A program made the position numbers and the translations under genes. The notes beneath the pieces are model-generated. The model did no database searches, had not been told where the DNA came from, and worked only from the letters and a program-made list of their open reading frames with translations. A stretch of 64,000 bases of DNA. Source: Streptomyces clavuligerus. GTDB lineage: Bacteria > Actinomycetota > Actinomycetes > Streptomycetales > Streptomycetaceae. Numbering within the stretch: the stretch's first letter is position 1; every line of letters begins with the position of its first letter. The stretch spans positions 1 to 64,000 of the forward strand of contig NZ_CP027858.1 in the NCBI RefSeq assembly GCF_005519465.1, in the 5' to 3' direction. This document shows positions 44,604 to 54,023 of the stretch, piece by piece.

Positions 44604-45203
44604 ATGGACCGCAGAGAAGTGCTCAGGGCCGCCGCGGTGGCGTCCACCGGAGCCGCCCTGTCGCCCCTGGCCCGCGCCCACGCGGCAGTCGGGCGCTCCC
44701 CGTCGCCGTCGGCGCCGACCGACCACCCCGGAGCCTTCTGGGCACCCGCGGCGCCCGCCAACCGCACCGCGTCGGAACGCCCCTCGGCGTACCCGATCAC
44801 CCATGTGGTCGTCCATGTCACGCAGGAGACCTTCGCCGACACCCTCGCCATCTTCCAGAATCCGGCCCGGCGGGTGTCCGCGCACTATGTGGTGCGGTCG
44901 TCGGACGGGTCCCTGGCCCAGTGCGTACGGGAACGGGACATCGCCTGGCACGCGGGCCACTGGGGGTACAACACGCGCAGCGTCGGCATCGAGCACGAGG
45001 GCTGGGTGGACGAACCGTCCTTCTTCACCCCGGCCCTCTATGAGCGGTCGGCGGCGCTCACCGCGGCGATCTGCGAGCGGTACGGCATCCCCAAGGACCG
45101 TACGCACATCATCGGCCACCACGAGGTCCCCGGCGCCACGCACAGCGACCCGGGACCCCACTGGGACTGGACCGGCTATGTCCGGCTGGTCAACCTCTCC
45201 TGA
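44604..45203 (+). CDS. secreted N-acetylmuramoyl-L-alanine amidase
   Basis: A 199-residue exported amidase_2/PGRP-family enzyme. The signal MDRREVLRAAAVASTGAAL ends near RAHA and has a twin-arginine look. HVVVHVT carries the first zinc His, VSAHYVV and DGSLAQCV are family blocks, DIAWHAGHWGYNTRSVGIEHEG is the substrate cleft, and GHHEVPGATHSDPGPHWDW carries the second His and the last ligand. It cleaves the lactyl-alanine bond in peptidoglycan. The ATG at 44604 has GGAGAGG four bases upstream. Confidence 0.9.
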   Translation: MDRREVLRAAAVASTGAALSPLARAHAAVGRSPSPSAPTDHPGAFWAPAAPANRTASERPSAYPITHVVVHVTQETFADTLAIFQNPARRVSAHYVVRSSDGSLAQCVRERDIAWHAGHWGYNTRSVGIEHEGWVDEPSFFTPALYERSAALTAAICERYGIPKDRTHIIGHHEVPGATHSDPGPHWDWTGYVRLVNLS

Positions 45204-45320
45204 CCCGGCGGCGGACGCGACCGCGGACCGCCGTCGGCGGCACCCCCGGGGGTCCCGGCGCGCCCCCGGGCGCCCGCGTCCGCACGGATGCGCGGGCACC
45301 GGCGGGGAAAGGCTCCCGCT

Positions 45321-46586
45321 ATGAGCGACGCGACCGAGGGATGGGTGGCTCTGGAGTCCGGTGCCGATCCGGGCACGCGCAGCGCCGAGCTGCGGCGGGC
45401 GTACGACGTCTACCGGAGCGCGGGACGGGTCGAGGGGCCCGTGCGCCCGGTCGTGGCCGAGTCCTGGCGCCGCTCGGCGCGTGCCCGGGTGTGCCCGGAG
45501 GGCATCGCGGGCGTCGAACTCGACGACGACGCCCTCGCCGCCCACCGGGAGGAACACCCGCTGGCCCGGGTGATGCCGGTGATCCGTGAGCTGACCGGGG
45601 GTTACGCCCGGGACGGCGACCATCTGGTGGCGGTCTGCGACGCCCACGGGCGGCTGCTGTGGGTGGACGGGCCGGCCGCGACCCGGCGCCAGGCGGATCT
45701 GATGAACTTCGTGCCCGGTGCCCGCTGGGCCGAGTCGGCGGCCGGGACCAACGCGCCGGGGACGGCGCTCGCCGTCGACCGTCCGGTCCAGGTGTTCGCG
45801 GCCGAGCACTTCTGCCGCCCCGTCCACCCGTGGACCTGCGCCGCGGCGCCCATCCACGACCCGGCGAGCGGACGGCTGCTCGGTGCCGTCGACATCACCG
45901 GCGGGGACCGGCTGGCGCACCCGCACAGTCTGGCGTTCATCGGCGCGGTCGCCCGGGCGGCCGAGTCCCAGCTCGCCCTGCTGGCGCCGCCGCCGGACCC
46001 GGGGAGCGCGCAGCTGCGGGCGCTGGGCCGGGACGAGGCCCTGCTGACGGCGGGCGGGCTCACCACCCGTCTCAGCCGCCGCCACAGCGAGATCCTGGTG
46101 CTGCTCGCGCACCGCCCCGAGGGGATCTGCGGGGACGAGCTGCTGGTCGAACTGTACGAGGACGAGTCGGTGACGCCGGTGACGCTGCGGGCCGAACTGC
46201 ACCGGCTGCGGGGGCTGCTCGGGCCGGACGCGCTCCGGTCCCGGCCGTACCGGCTCACCCAGCGGGTCGACACGGACTTCGGCACGGTGAGCCGGCGGCT
46301 GGCATCGGGGGCGGTCACGGGGGCGCTGGGTGCCTACGCGGGGCCGCTGCTGCCCGCGTCCCGGGCGCCCGCGGTGGTGAGGTTGCGGCGGCGGCTCGCC
46401 GATCAGCTGCGGGCGGCGCTCATCGCGCGCGGCGATCCGGGGCTGTTGCGGGACTGGGCGTACAGCCCCTGGGGGGAGGAGGATCTGCCGGTGTGGCGCG
46501 CGCTGGCCTCCGTGCTGCCCGCACCGCAGCGGCCCTCCGCGCTGGCCAGGGTCCGGGAGTTGGACGGCGGCCTCCGCTGGGCCTGA
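45321..46586 (+). CDS. GAF-domain transcriptional regulator
   Basis: A 421-residue regulator. After RPVVAESWRRSARARV comes a GAF domain (LVAVCDAHGRLLWVDG, FVPGARWAESAAGTNAPGTAL, DITGG..LAHPHSLAFIGAVA). The C-terminus is an OmpR-like winged helix (LSRRHSEILVLLAHRPEGICGDELLVELY... VTLRAELHRLRGLLG) instead of the sigma-54 and Fis domains of AcoR. Such proteins often sit beside aldehyde-dehydrogenase genes in Streptomyces. It is first in the choline-type block and a likely sensor of its substrate. GGGGAAAGG is upstream of the ATG. Confidence 0.87.
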   Translation: MSDATEGWVALESGADPGTRSAELRRAYDVYRSAGRVEGPVRPVVAESWRRSARARVCPEGIAGVELDDDALAAHREEHPLARVMPVIRELTGGYARDGDHLVAVCDAHGRLLWVDGPAATRRQADLMNFVPGARWAESAAGTNAPGTALAVDRPVQVFAAEHFCRPVHPWTCAAAPIHDPASGRLLGAVDITGGDRLAHPHSLAFIGAVARAAESQLALLAPPPDPGSAQLRALGRDEALLTAGGLTTRLSRRHSEILVLLAHRPEGICGDELLVELYEDESVTPVTLRAELHRLRGLLGPDALRSRPYRLTQRVDTDFGTVSRRLASGAVTGALGAYAGPLLPASRAPAVVRLRRRLADQLRAALIARGDPGLLRDWAYSPWGEEDLPVWRALASVLPAPQRPSALARVRELDGGLRWA

Positions 46587-46730
46587 CGGCCCGCGGTCCG
46601 TGCCCGGCCGGATGCTTCTGCGGTCGGGCGTGCCGGTGTGCCCGGGGCCGGGGGTATGGGGCGGCCCGGCCCGGGTACCAGCCCGTTGCCGAAGGCCGCA
46701 TGCCCGACGTCCGCGGCCCGACGCCCAGCG

Positions 46731-46758
46731 CCCGATGCCCGATGCCCGATGCCCGACC
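46731..46758 (+). repeat. 7-bp tandem repeat (CCCGATG)
   Basis: CCCGATG three times and a degenerate fourth copy (CCCGACC), in the gap just before the betaine-aldehyde dehydrogenase start. Could affect leader structure; otherwise slippage-prone filler. Confidence 0.6.
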
Positions 46759-46780
46759 GTAGCGAACCGGAGGAGACCGG

Positions 46781-48250
46781 ATGCCGGAGCTGTTCATCGG
46801 CGGTGACTGGACGAGCGCGCTCGACGGACGGCGGCGGGAGATCCGCTGCCCGGCCGACGGCACCCTCGTCGCGACCGTGGACGAGGCGGGGCCCGAGGAC
46901 GTGTCGGCGGCGATCGGCGCCGCGCGTGCCGCCTTCGACCGGGGCACCTGGCCGCACACCCCGGCGGCCGAACGGGGCGCGCTGCTGCTGCGGGTGGCCC
47001 GGCTGTTGGAGCGCGACCGGGCCGCGCTCGCCCGCGCCGAGTCCCTGGACACCGGGAAACGGCTGGTCGAGAGCGAGTACGACCTGGACGACGTCGTGGC
47101 CTGTTTCCGGTACTTCGGCGCGCTGGCGGCCTCCGACGGCGGTGGCCGGATCATTGCCACGGGGAAGCCCGCCGTCGACAGCCGGGTGGTGCACGAGCCC
47201 GTCGGTGTCTGCGCGCTGATCACCCCGTGGAACTATCCGCTGCTCCAGGTGGCCTGGAAGGTCGCTCCGGCGCTGGCCGCCGGGAACACGTTCGTCCTCA
47301 AGCCCAGCGAGCTGACCCCGCACACCGCGATCGGGCTGATGCGGCTGCTGGCCGAGGCGGGGCTGCCGGACGGGGTCGCCAATCTGGTCCCCGGTACCGG
47401 CACCGGGGCGGGTGCCCCGCTCTGCGCCGATCCCCGGGTCGACATGGTGTCGTTCACCGGCGGGCTCGCCACCGGGCGGCGGGTGATGGCCGCCGCCGCG
47501 GCCACGGTGAAGAAGGTGGCGCTGGAGCTGGGCGGGAAGAACCCGAACATCGTCTTCGCCGACGCCGCCTTCGACACCGCCGTGGACCATGCCCTCACCG
47601 CGGCCTTCCTCCACTCGGGGCAGGTCTGCTCGGCGGGGGCGCGGCTCCTGGTCGAGGACGTGCTGCACGACCGTTTCGTGGACGCGGTGGTCGCGGGGGC
47701 GGAGCGGATACGGATGGGCGGGCCGTTCGACCCCCAGGCGCGCACCGGTCCGCTGATCTCGGCGGCGCACCGGGAGAAGGTGGAGGCGTATGTGGCGGCG
47801 GGGGTGGCGGAGGGCGCGGTGCTGCGCTGCGGCGGGCGCAGACCCGACGACCCGGCGCTGCGCGGGGGTTTCCACTATCCGCCGACGGTCCTGGACGAGT
47901 GCACCGCCGCCATGTCGGTGGTGCGGGAGGAGTCCTTCGGTCCGGTGCTCACGGTGGAGCGGTTCCGGACGGAGGACGAGGCGGTCGCGCTCGCGAACGA
48001 CACGGTCTACGGGCTCGCGGGCGCGGTCTGGTCGCAGGACACCGGGCGGGCCCGGCGGGTGGCGTCCCGGCTGCGCGCGGGGACGGTCTGGATCAATGAT
48101 TACCACCCGTATGTGCCGCAGGCGGAGTGGGGCGGGATGAAGCGGTCGGGGGTGGGGCGGGAGCTCGGGCCCGCGGGGCTCGCGGAGTACCAGGAGACCA
48201 AGCACGTCTGGCACAATCTCGCGCCGCGTCCCCAGGGGTGGTTCGCATGA
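46781..48250 (+). CDS. betB: betaine-aldehyde dehydrogenase
   Basis: A 489-residue NAD(P)-dependent aldehyde dehydrogenase. ITPWNYPLLQVAWKVAPAL binds the cofactor, LELGGKNPNIVFAD holds the general base Glu, and SGQVCSAGARLL holds the catalytic Cys. PVGVCALITPWN and GGMKRSGVGRELG are typical of BetB. It oxidises betaine aldehyde to glycine betaine (assigned from the family and the choline oxidase-like neighbour). The ATG has GGAGG upstream. It overlaps the permease gene by four bases. Confidence 0.88.
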   Translation: MPELFIGGDWTSALDGRRREIRCPADGTLVATVDEAGPEDVSAAIGAARAAFDRGTWPHTPAAERGALLLRVARLLERDRAALARAESLDTGKRLVESEYDLDDVVACFRYFGALAASDGGGRIIATGKPAVDSRVVHEPVGVCALITPWNYPLLQVAWKVAPALAAGNTFVLKPSELTPHTAIGLMRLLAEAGLPDGVANLVPGTGTGAGAPLCADPRVDMVSFTGGLATGRRVMAAAAATVKKVALELGGKNPNIVFADAAFDTAVDHALTAAFLHSGQVCSAGARLLVEDVLHDRFVDAVVAGAERIRMGGPFDPQARTGPLISAAHREKVEAYVAAGVAEGAVLRCGGRRPDDPALRGGFHYPPTVLDECTAAMSVVREESFGPVLTVERFRTEDEAVALANDTVYGLAGAVWSQDTGRARRVASRLRAGTVWINDYHPYVPQAEWGGMKRSGVGRELGPAGLAEYQETKHVWHNLAPRPQGWFA

Positions 48251-49962
48251 CCTCCGGCGCTCACGTCCCGGGCCCCCTCCCCGGCCCGGGGGACGGCGCC
48301 CGGGACGGCACGGGCCCCGCCGATGGGACGGGCCCCGGCACCGCAGCGGGCCCCGCGCGCGGTACGGGCGACCCCGCCGCCGGAACGGGCACCACGGGCG
48401 GTACCAGACCCGAGGGCGGTACGGGCGGCACGGGGAGCACGGGTTCCGGCCGGGACGACGCGGCCCTCGCGCTGCTCGGCTACCGCCCCTCCGGGCTGCG
48501 CCGCAGCCTCGGTTCGTTCCATACCTTCGCCGCCGGTATCAGCTATATCTCCATCCTCACCGGCACCTTCCAGCTCTTCTATTTCGGTGTCGGTTTCGGC
48601 GGACCCGCCTACTGGTGGTCCTGGCCGCTGGTGTTCGCCGGACAGCTCATGGTCGCCCTCTGCTTCTGTGAGCTGGCGGCGCGCTATCCGGTGGCGGGCT
48701 CGGTCTACAACTGGGCCAAGACGCTGGGCGGTCCGCACATCGGCTGGCTCGGCGGCTGGATGATGCTCACCGCGACGATGGTGACGCTGGCGGCGGTGGC
48801 CCTCGCGTACCAGATCACGCTGCCGCTGATCGACCAGCGGTTCCAGTTGGTCGGCGAGACGGGGAACGCCGCCGACAGCGCCGCCAACGCGGTGCTGCTG
48901 GGCTCGGTGCTGATCACGTTCTCCACGCTGGTGAACGCGTTCGGCGTACGGCTGATGGCCCGGATCAACTCCGCGGGCGTCCTGGTGGAACTGATCGCCG
49001 CCGTGGCGCTGGTGGCGCTGCTCGCCACGGAGGTGACCCGGGGGCCGGGCGCGGTGCTCATGGAGACCCGGGGCAAGGGCTCGGGCGATGCCCTCGGCTG
49101 GTTCGGGGCGTTTCTGACCGCGTCACTGGCCTCGGCCTATGTCATGTACGGCTTCGACACGGCGTCCTCGCTGGGCGAGGAGTCCCGCGACCCGGGCCGC
49201 AACGCGCCCCGGGCCATCCTGCGCGCGCTGGTCGCCTCGTTCGCGCTCGGCGGGCTGATTCTGCTGCTGGCCCTGATGGCGGTGCCGGATCTCGGCGCGC
49301 CCGGTCTGTCGGCCCAGGGGCTCCAGTACGTGGTGCTGGAGACCCTGGGGCCCACGGTCGGCGAGATCGTCCTGTGGTGTGTGGTGGTGGCGGTCACCGT
49401 GTGCATGCTGGCGGTGCAGGCGGCGGGCATCCGGCTGATGTTCGCGATGGCCCGGGACGACAATCTGCCCGCCGGGCGGCTGCTCTCGCGCGTCAGCCCC
49501 CGGTTCGGCACCCCGGTCCTCCCGGCGGTGGTGCTCGGGGTGGTGGGGGTGGCGGTCCTGGTGCTCAACATCGGGCAGCCGCAGATCTTCTCGGTGCTCA
49601 CCAGTATCGCGATCATCATGGTCTATCTGGCGTATCTGCTGGTCACGGTCCCCCAGTTGATCCAGCGGCTGCGCGGGCGGTGGCGGCCCGCCGAGGGCGC
49701 CTTCTCGCTGGGCCGCTGGGGGCTGCCGGTGAACGTGGTCGCGGTGGTGTGGGGCGCGGCGATGTCGCTGAACCTGGCCTGGCCGCGGGCCGAGGTCTAC
49801 AACGCCACCGGCGAGCAGCACTGGTATCTGCGCTGGGGGGCGTTCCTGTTCATCGGGGCCGTGGCGCTCGGTGGCTTCGCCTACTACTGGGGGGTGCAGC
49901 GCCACCGTACGGGGGTGCGGGAGGAGCACCGCGCCCCGCAGTCGCCGCCCCCGGTGTCCTGA
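48247..49962 (+). CDS. APC-superfamily permease
   Basis: A 571-residue transporter. The first ~75 residues are a Gly/Thr/Pro-rich, hydrophilic tail, followed by 12 hydrophobic helices. SLGSFHTFAAGISYISILTG and FCELAARYPVAGSVYNWAKTLGG are the amino-acid/choline-permease signatures, and GFDTASSLGEESRDPGRNAPRAILRA is in the middle. It is translationally coupled to betB. The neighbours suggest uptake of choline or a related amine. The long Gly/Thr tail is unusual and probably disordered inside the cell. Confidence 0.88.
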   Translation: MTSGAHVPGPLPGPGDGARDGTGPADGTGPGTAAGPARGTGDPAAGTGTTGGTRPEGGTGGTGSTGSGRDDAALALLGYRPSGLRRSLGSFHTFAAGISYISILTGTFQLFYFGVGFGGPAYWWSWPLVFAGQLMVALCFCELAARYPVAGSVYNWAKTLGGPHIGWLGGWMMLTATMVTLAAVALAYQITLPLIDQRFQLVGETGNAADSAANAVLLGSVLITFSTLVNAFGVRLMARINSAGVLVELIAAVALVALLATEVTRGPGAVLMETRGKGSGDALGWFGAFLTASLASAYVMYGFDTASSLGEESRDPGRNAPRAILRALVASFALGGLILLLALMAVPDLGAPGLSAQGLQYVVLETLGPTVGEIVLWCVVVAVTVCMLAVQAAGIRLMFAMARDDNLPAGRLLSRVSPRFGTPVLPAVVLGVVGVAVLVLNIGQPQIFSVLTSIAIIMVYLAYLLVTVPQLIQRLRGRWRPAEGAFSLGRWGLPVNVVAVVWGAAMSLNLAWPRAEVYNATGEQHWYLRWGAFLFIGAVALGGFAYYWGVQRHRTGVREEHRAPQSPPPVS

Positions 49963-50122
49963 ACCGTTCCGAACGGTCCTGAGCGGCCGGGGCGCGCGGC
50001 CCTTCCCGCCGGTGTCCGCCGCGCCCGCCGCTCATCGTCTGCCGGGCCGGCGCCTGCCGGCGCCCGCCGGTGTCCCCTGCTCCGCTGTCTTCCGGTCCCA
50101 GCCCTGTCCTCGGAGGTGGCCC

Positions 50123-51697
50123 ATGTCCCTGTCGGCGTCGCACGGTTCCGTTCCTGTGTACGACTATGTGGTGGTCGGCGGTGGTACGGCGGGATCGGTC
50201 GTCGCCGCGCGGCTCTCGGAGGACCCCGGTGTCAGCGTCTGTGTCCTGGAGGCGGGGCCGTCCGACGCCGGGGACGAGAGCGTCCTGCGGCTCGACCGCT
50301 GGATGGAGCTGTTGGCCTCGGGGTACGACTGGGATTATCCGGTTGAGCCGCAGCCCCGGGGGAACAGCTTTCTGCGGCACTCGCGCGGCAAGGTGCTGGG
50401 CGGCTGTTCCTCGCACAACTCGTGCATCGCGTTCTGGGCCCCGGCGGAGGATCTGGACGAGTGGGCCGCGCTGGGGGCGAGGGGGTGGGGCGCCCTGGAG
50501 TGTTTCCCGTTCTTCCGGCGGCTGGAGAACAATGACGCGCCCGGTGACCACCACGGGCGTTCGGGTCCTGTGACCATCCGCACGGTGCCGCCGGCCGATC
50601 CCTGCGGCCGGGCCCTGCTCGCCGCCTGTGCGGCGGCGGGCATACCGACCACTCCGTTCAACACCGGTTCCACGGTGGTGCGGGGGGCGAACTGGTTCCA
50701 GATCAACGCGTACGAGGACGGGACCCGGGCCTCGTCGTCGGTCGCGTATCTCCATCCCGTCCTGGGCAGGCGGGGGCTCGATGTCCGGACCGGGGTCCAG
50801 GCCAAGCGGCTGCTGCTGGACGCGGAGGGGCGCTGTGAGGGGGTCGAGTTCCTGCTGCCGGACGCACGCGGTACCGGGGCGGTGCGGGCGCGGCGCGAGG
50901 TGGTCGTCTGCTGTGGCGCGATCGACTCGCCGAAGCTGCTGATGCTGTCGGGGATCGGTCCGGCCCGGCATCTGCGGGAGACGGGGGTCGCGGTGCGCGT
51001 GGACTCCCCGGGGGTGGGTTCCCGGCTCCAGGACCATCCCGAGGGGCTGGTCATGTGGGAGGCGCGCCGTCCGATGGTGACCTCGTCCACCCAGTGGTGG
51101 GAGATCGGTGTCTTCGCGGACACGGAACCGGGTCTGGACCGGCCGGACCTGATGTTCCACTACGGGTCGGTGCCGTTCGATCTGAACACGTACCGTCGCG
51201 GCTATCCGACGTCCGACAACGCCTTCTGTCTCACGCCGAATGTCACCCGGTCGCGTTCGCTGGGCACGGTGCGGCTGCGGACCCGGGACTTCCGCGACAA
51301 GCCGATGGTCGACCCCCGGTACTTCACCCATGAGCACGACGTCCGGGTGATGCTGCGTGGGCTGCGGCTGGCACGCGAGATCGTGGCGCGGGCGCCGATG
51401 GCCGAGTGGGCGGGGCGGGAGCTGGCGCCGGGGCCCGGGGCCCGCTCGGACGAGGAGCTGTTCGCGTATGTCCGGGAGACGCACAACACCGTCTACCATC
51501 CGGCGGGCACGGTGCGGATGGGCGCGGCGGAGGACCGGGACGCCCCGGTGGACGCCCGGCTGCGGGTGAAGGGGGTACGAGGGCTGCGGGTGGCGGACGC
51601 GTCGGTGATGCCGGTGCTGACCACCGTCAATCCGTGCATCACGACGATGATGATCGGTGAGCGGTGCGCGGATCTGATCCGGGCGGACCACCGCTGA
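50123..51697 (+). CDS. GMC oxidoreductase, choline oxidase/dehydrogenase-like
   Basis: A 524-residue FAD enzyme. YVVVGGGTAGSVVAARL binds ADP, SRGKVLGGCSSHNSC is the GMC signature region, and HNTVYHPAGTVRMG carries the catalytic His. GLRVADASVMPVLTTVNPC carries the partner Asn. The C-terminal TTMMIGERCADLIR closely resembles Arthrobacter choline oxidase. It probably oxidises choline to betaine aldehyde, or all the way to betaine. The ATG at 50123 has GGAGGT six bases upstream. Reading order: betB, permease, then this gene. Confidence 0.9.
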   Translation: MSLSASHGSVPVYDYVVVGGGTAGSVVAARLSEDPGVSVCVLEAGPSDAGDESVLRLDRWMELLASGYDWDYPVEPQPRGNSFLRHSRGKVLGGCSSHNSCIAFWAPAEDLDEWAALGARGWGALECFPFFRRLENNDAPGDHHGRSGPVTIRTVPPADPCGRALLAACAAAGIPTTPFNTGSTVVRGANWFQINAYEDGTRASSSVAYLHPVLGRRGLDVRTGVQAKRLLLDAEGRCEGVEFLLPDARGTGAVRARREVVVCCGAIDSPKLLMLSGIGPARHLRETGVAVRVDSPGVGSRLQDHPEGLVMWEARRPMVTSSTQWWEIGVFADTEPGLDRPDLMFHYGSVPFDLNTYRRGYPTSDNAFCLTPNVTRSRSLGTVRLRTRDFRDKPMVDPRYFTHEHDVRVMLRGLRLAREIVARAPMAEWAGRELAPGPGARSDEELFAYVRETHNTVYHPAGTVRMGAAEDRDAPVDARLRVKGVRGLRVADASVMPVLTTVNPCITTMMIGERCADLIRADHR

Positions 51698-51882
51698 GCC
51701 GGGAGCGGGGCGGCGAGCGGGCCGGGAGGGGGCTCCGGGTGCGGTCCGGCGAGGCGCAACCTCCTTGCAACCTCCCGGCTCCTAGCCTCGCCGTGTAGTC
51801 GTCCGACGACGGAGGGCGATGACCCCCGGCTCCGTCGGACGAGCCGTCGAAGCGTCAGCAGAGTCATCGGGAGGCTCAGTAC

Positions 51883-53406
51883 ATGACCCGTTTCGCAGCA
51901 CCGGGCAGCGAGGGCGCGATCGTCTCCTACCGGTCCCGCTATGACCACTGGATCGGCGGGGAGTACGTCGCACCGGCCCGGGGCGAGTACTTCGAGAACC
52001 CGAGTCCGGTGAACGGCCTGCCCTTCACCGAGATCGCCCGGGGAACCGCGGAGGACGTGGAACGCGCCCTCGACGCGGCGCACGCCGCGGCTCCCGCCTG
52101 GGGTCGTACGGCGCCCGGGGAGCGTGCCGGCGTCCTGCTGAGGATCGCCGACCGGATGGAGGCGCATCTGACGGAGCTGGCGGTCGCGGAGAGCTGGGAG
52201 AACGGCAAGCCGGTACGGGAGACCCTGGCGGCCGATCTCCCGCTGGCGATCGACCACTTTCGCTATTTCGCGGGGTCGCTGCGCGCCCAGGAGGGTACGC
52301 TCAGCGAGCTCGACGACGACACCGTCGCCTACCACTTCCATGAGCCGCTGGGGGTGGTCGCCCAGATCATCCCGTGGAACTTCCCGATCCTCATGGCCTC
52401 GTGGAAGCTGGCCCCGGCGTTGGCGGCGGGCAACGCGGTCGTCCTCAAGCCCGCGGAGCAGACCCCGGCGTCCATCCATGTATGGCTGGATCTCGTCGCC
52501 GATCTGCTGCCCGACGGTGTGCTGAACATCGTCAACGGTTTCGGTGTGGAGGCAGGCAAACCGCTGGCGTCCAGCCCTCGGGTGGCGAAGATCGCGTTCA
52601 CGGGTGAGACCACCACCGGCCGGCTGATCATGCAGTACGCCTCCGAGAACATCAAACCGGTCACCCTGGAGCTGGGCGGCAAGTCGCCGAACATCTTCTT
52701 CGACGACATCTGGGCCGCCGACGACGAGCTGCGTGACAAGGCCCTCGAAGGCTTCACGATGTTCGCGCTCAACCAGGGCGAAGTGTGCACCTGCCCGTCG
52801 CGGGCCCTGATCCAGAGCGGGCACTACCGGGAGTTCCTGGAGGCGGGGGTCGCCCGGACCGAGCTGATCGTGCCCGGCCATCCGCTGGACACGGAGACGA
52901 TGATCGGCGCGCAGGCGTCGCACGACCAGTTGGAGAAGATCCTCTCCTATCTGGACATCGGCCGGCAGGAGGGAGCGAAGGTCCTGACCGGCGGTGAACG
53001 CATCACCTACGACGGCGAGATGGCGGGCGGCTACTACGTCCAGCCGACGATCTTCGAGGGCGACAACCGGATGCGGGTCTTCCAGGAGGAGATCTTCGGC
53101 CCAGTGGTCGCGGTGACGTCCTTCTCGGACTTCGACGACGCCATCAAGACCGCGAACGACACCCTGTACGGCCTGGGGGCGGGGGTGTGGACCCGTGACA
53201 TCTCCACCGCGTACCGGGCGGGCCGGGCGATCCAGGCGGGTCGCGTATGGACGAACTGTTATCACGCCTATCCCGCGCATGCCGCGTTCGGCGGTTACAA
53301 GCAGTCGGGGATCGGGCGGGAGGGCCATCGGATGATGCTGGACCATTACCAGCAGACGAAGAATCTTTTGGTGTCATATTCACCGAAGAGGCTGGGTTTC
53401 TTCTAG
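51883..53406 (+). CDS. aldehyde dehydrogenase, ExaC/acetaldehyde type
   Basis: A 507-residue dehydrogenase. [32 protein letters not shown] (Glu) and [13 protein letters not shown] (catalytic Cys) fit the acetaldehyde/ExaC subgroup. [13 protein letters not shown] and the terminal SPKRLGFF are typical. In Streptomyces this gene is often followed by a DUF779 gene; here that is missing, and the element described at 53.4-63.8 kb begins. The last ~13 codons (after about 53366) use AT-rich, rare codons unlike the rest, for example CTT, TTG, TCA, TAT, TAG, suggesting they came with the element. The ATG at 51883 has GGGAGG. Confidence 0.92.
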   Translation: MTRFAAPGSEGAIVSYRSRYDHWIGGEYVAPARGEYFENPSPVNGLPFTEIARGTAEDVERALDAAHAAAPAWGRTAPGERAGVLLRIADRMEAHLTELAVAESWENGKPVRETLAADLPLAIDHFRYFAGSLRAQEGTLSELDDDTVAYHFHEPLGVVAQIIPWNFPILMASWKLAPALAAGNAVVLKPAEQTPASIHVWLDLVADLLPDGVLNIVNGFGVEAGKPLASSPRVAKIAFTGETTTGRLIMQYASENIKPVTLELGGKSPNIFFDDIWAADDELRDKALEGFTMFALNQGEVCTCPSRALIQSGHYREFLEAGVARTELIVPGHPLDTETMIGAQASHDQLEKILSYLDIGRQEGAKVLTGGERITYDGEMAGGYYVQPTIFEGDNRMRVFQEEIFGPVVAVTSFSDFDDAIKTANDTLYGLGAGVWTRDISTAYRAGRAIQAGRVWTNCYHAYPAHAAFGGYKQSGIGREGHRMMLDHYQQTKNLLVSYSPKRLGFF

Positions 53407-53455
53407 GAGCTGGAAAAGGGCGCCTGACCTGGGATGATTCCCGTCAGGCGCCCTT
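53371..53455 (+). repeat. left copy of duplicated dehydrogenase 3' end (candidate attL)
   Basis: Last codons of the dehydrogenase ([11 protein letters not shown]) plus the terminator stem. Over 46 aligned bases it matches the right copy (63695 on) at 37. All nine differences are A/T here and G/C in the right copy. The longest shared block is AAAGGGCGCCTGACC. Confidence 0.75.
53416..53455 (+). terminator. terminator of aldehyde dehydrogenase gene
   Basis: Perfect 13-bp stem AAGGGCGCCTGAC / GTCAGGCGCCCTT, 14-base loop, directly after the stop codon. The hairpin belongs to the duplicated block. Confidence 0.75.
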
Positions 53456-53459
53456 GGTG

Positions 53460-53836
53460 TCACCAAGGCGGGCGGCTGGTGTGCCCGCGTGCCGCGGCGA
53501 GGGACGTGGCGCAGTGGCGGAAGAGAACCTGGATGCTCTGTCCCGCCCGGCGTCCGGTCCCAGCGCTGCTCGATGTATTCCTGTGCCAGGCCGTACCAGG
53601 TGGTGCGCCGCTCCCGGGCTCGCAGCCCGCAGGCGGGCAGCCCGCTGTGCGGATCGAACGGCTCGCCGTCGCGGGCGGCGGTCATCAGTGTGGCGCGACG
53701 ACTCTCCGCGAGTCCTCTGGTGGCGAAGGACGCGGAATTCTCACGGCCGCTGACGGTCCAGCGGACCCCGAAGCCCTTCCGCCGGTCGGCGCGCTCGCGT
53801 ATTTCCCGGAAATCGGACCCTGTAGCTCATCGCCAT
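53460..53836 (-). pseudogene. integrase remnant, internally deleted and frameshifted
   Basis: The minus strand carries pieces of a Streptomyces tyrosine-type integrase. MAMSYRVRF (from ATG 53836) is the family start. After a one-base shift comes IRERADRRKGFGVRW, then FATRGLAESRRATLMTAA, RDGEPFDPHSGLPA and TWYGLAQEYIEQRWDRTPG, the N-terminal arm-binding region. The catalytic domain is missing. After another shift the reading IQVLFRHCATSLAAARGHTS ends at 53460, resembling the C-terminal tail of such integrases. Only about 115 of about 450 residues remain, so the element can no longer excise itself. The start overlaps the excisionase end. Confidence 0.75.
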
Positions 53837-54023
53837 TCACGCGTGTCCCTTTCGCGGGCATCCCACCACTTGTCCAGGTCGGCGCGGCGGCAGCGCAGTT
53901 CTCCATTGGGCAGTTCAATCATGCGTGGTGCGGCGCCCCGGGCCCGGACGCGGTAGAAAACCGACGGGCTCGTGCGGATCTCCGCGAGGACTTCGGAGAA
54001 TGTGAGTGCAGGGGACGTGTCAT
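53827..54023 (-). pseudogene. excisionase/AlpA-like HTH, frameshifted start
   Basis: The minus frame reads LTFSEVLAEIRTSPSVFYRV, then RGAAPRMIELPNGELRCRRADLDKWW, a complete excisionase-type winged helix of about 60 residues. The only ATG with a ribosome site (54023, GGAAGG upstream) is in a different frame, so a frameshift near residue 8 separates start and body; no other start lies in frame nearby. The gene ends inside the integrase start (10-base overlap), the usual xis-int order in actinomycete integrative elements. Confidence 0.7.
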
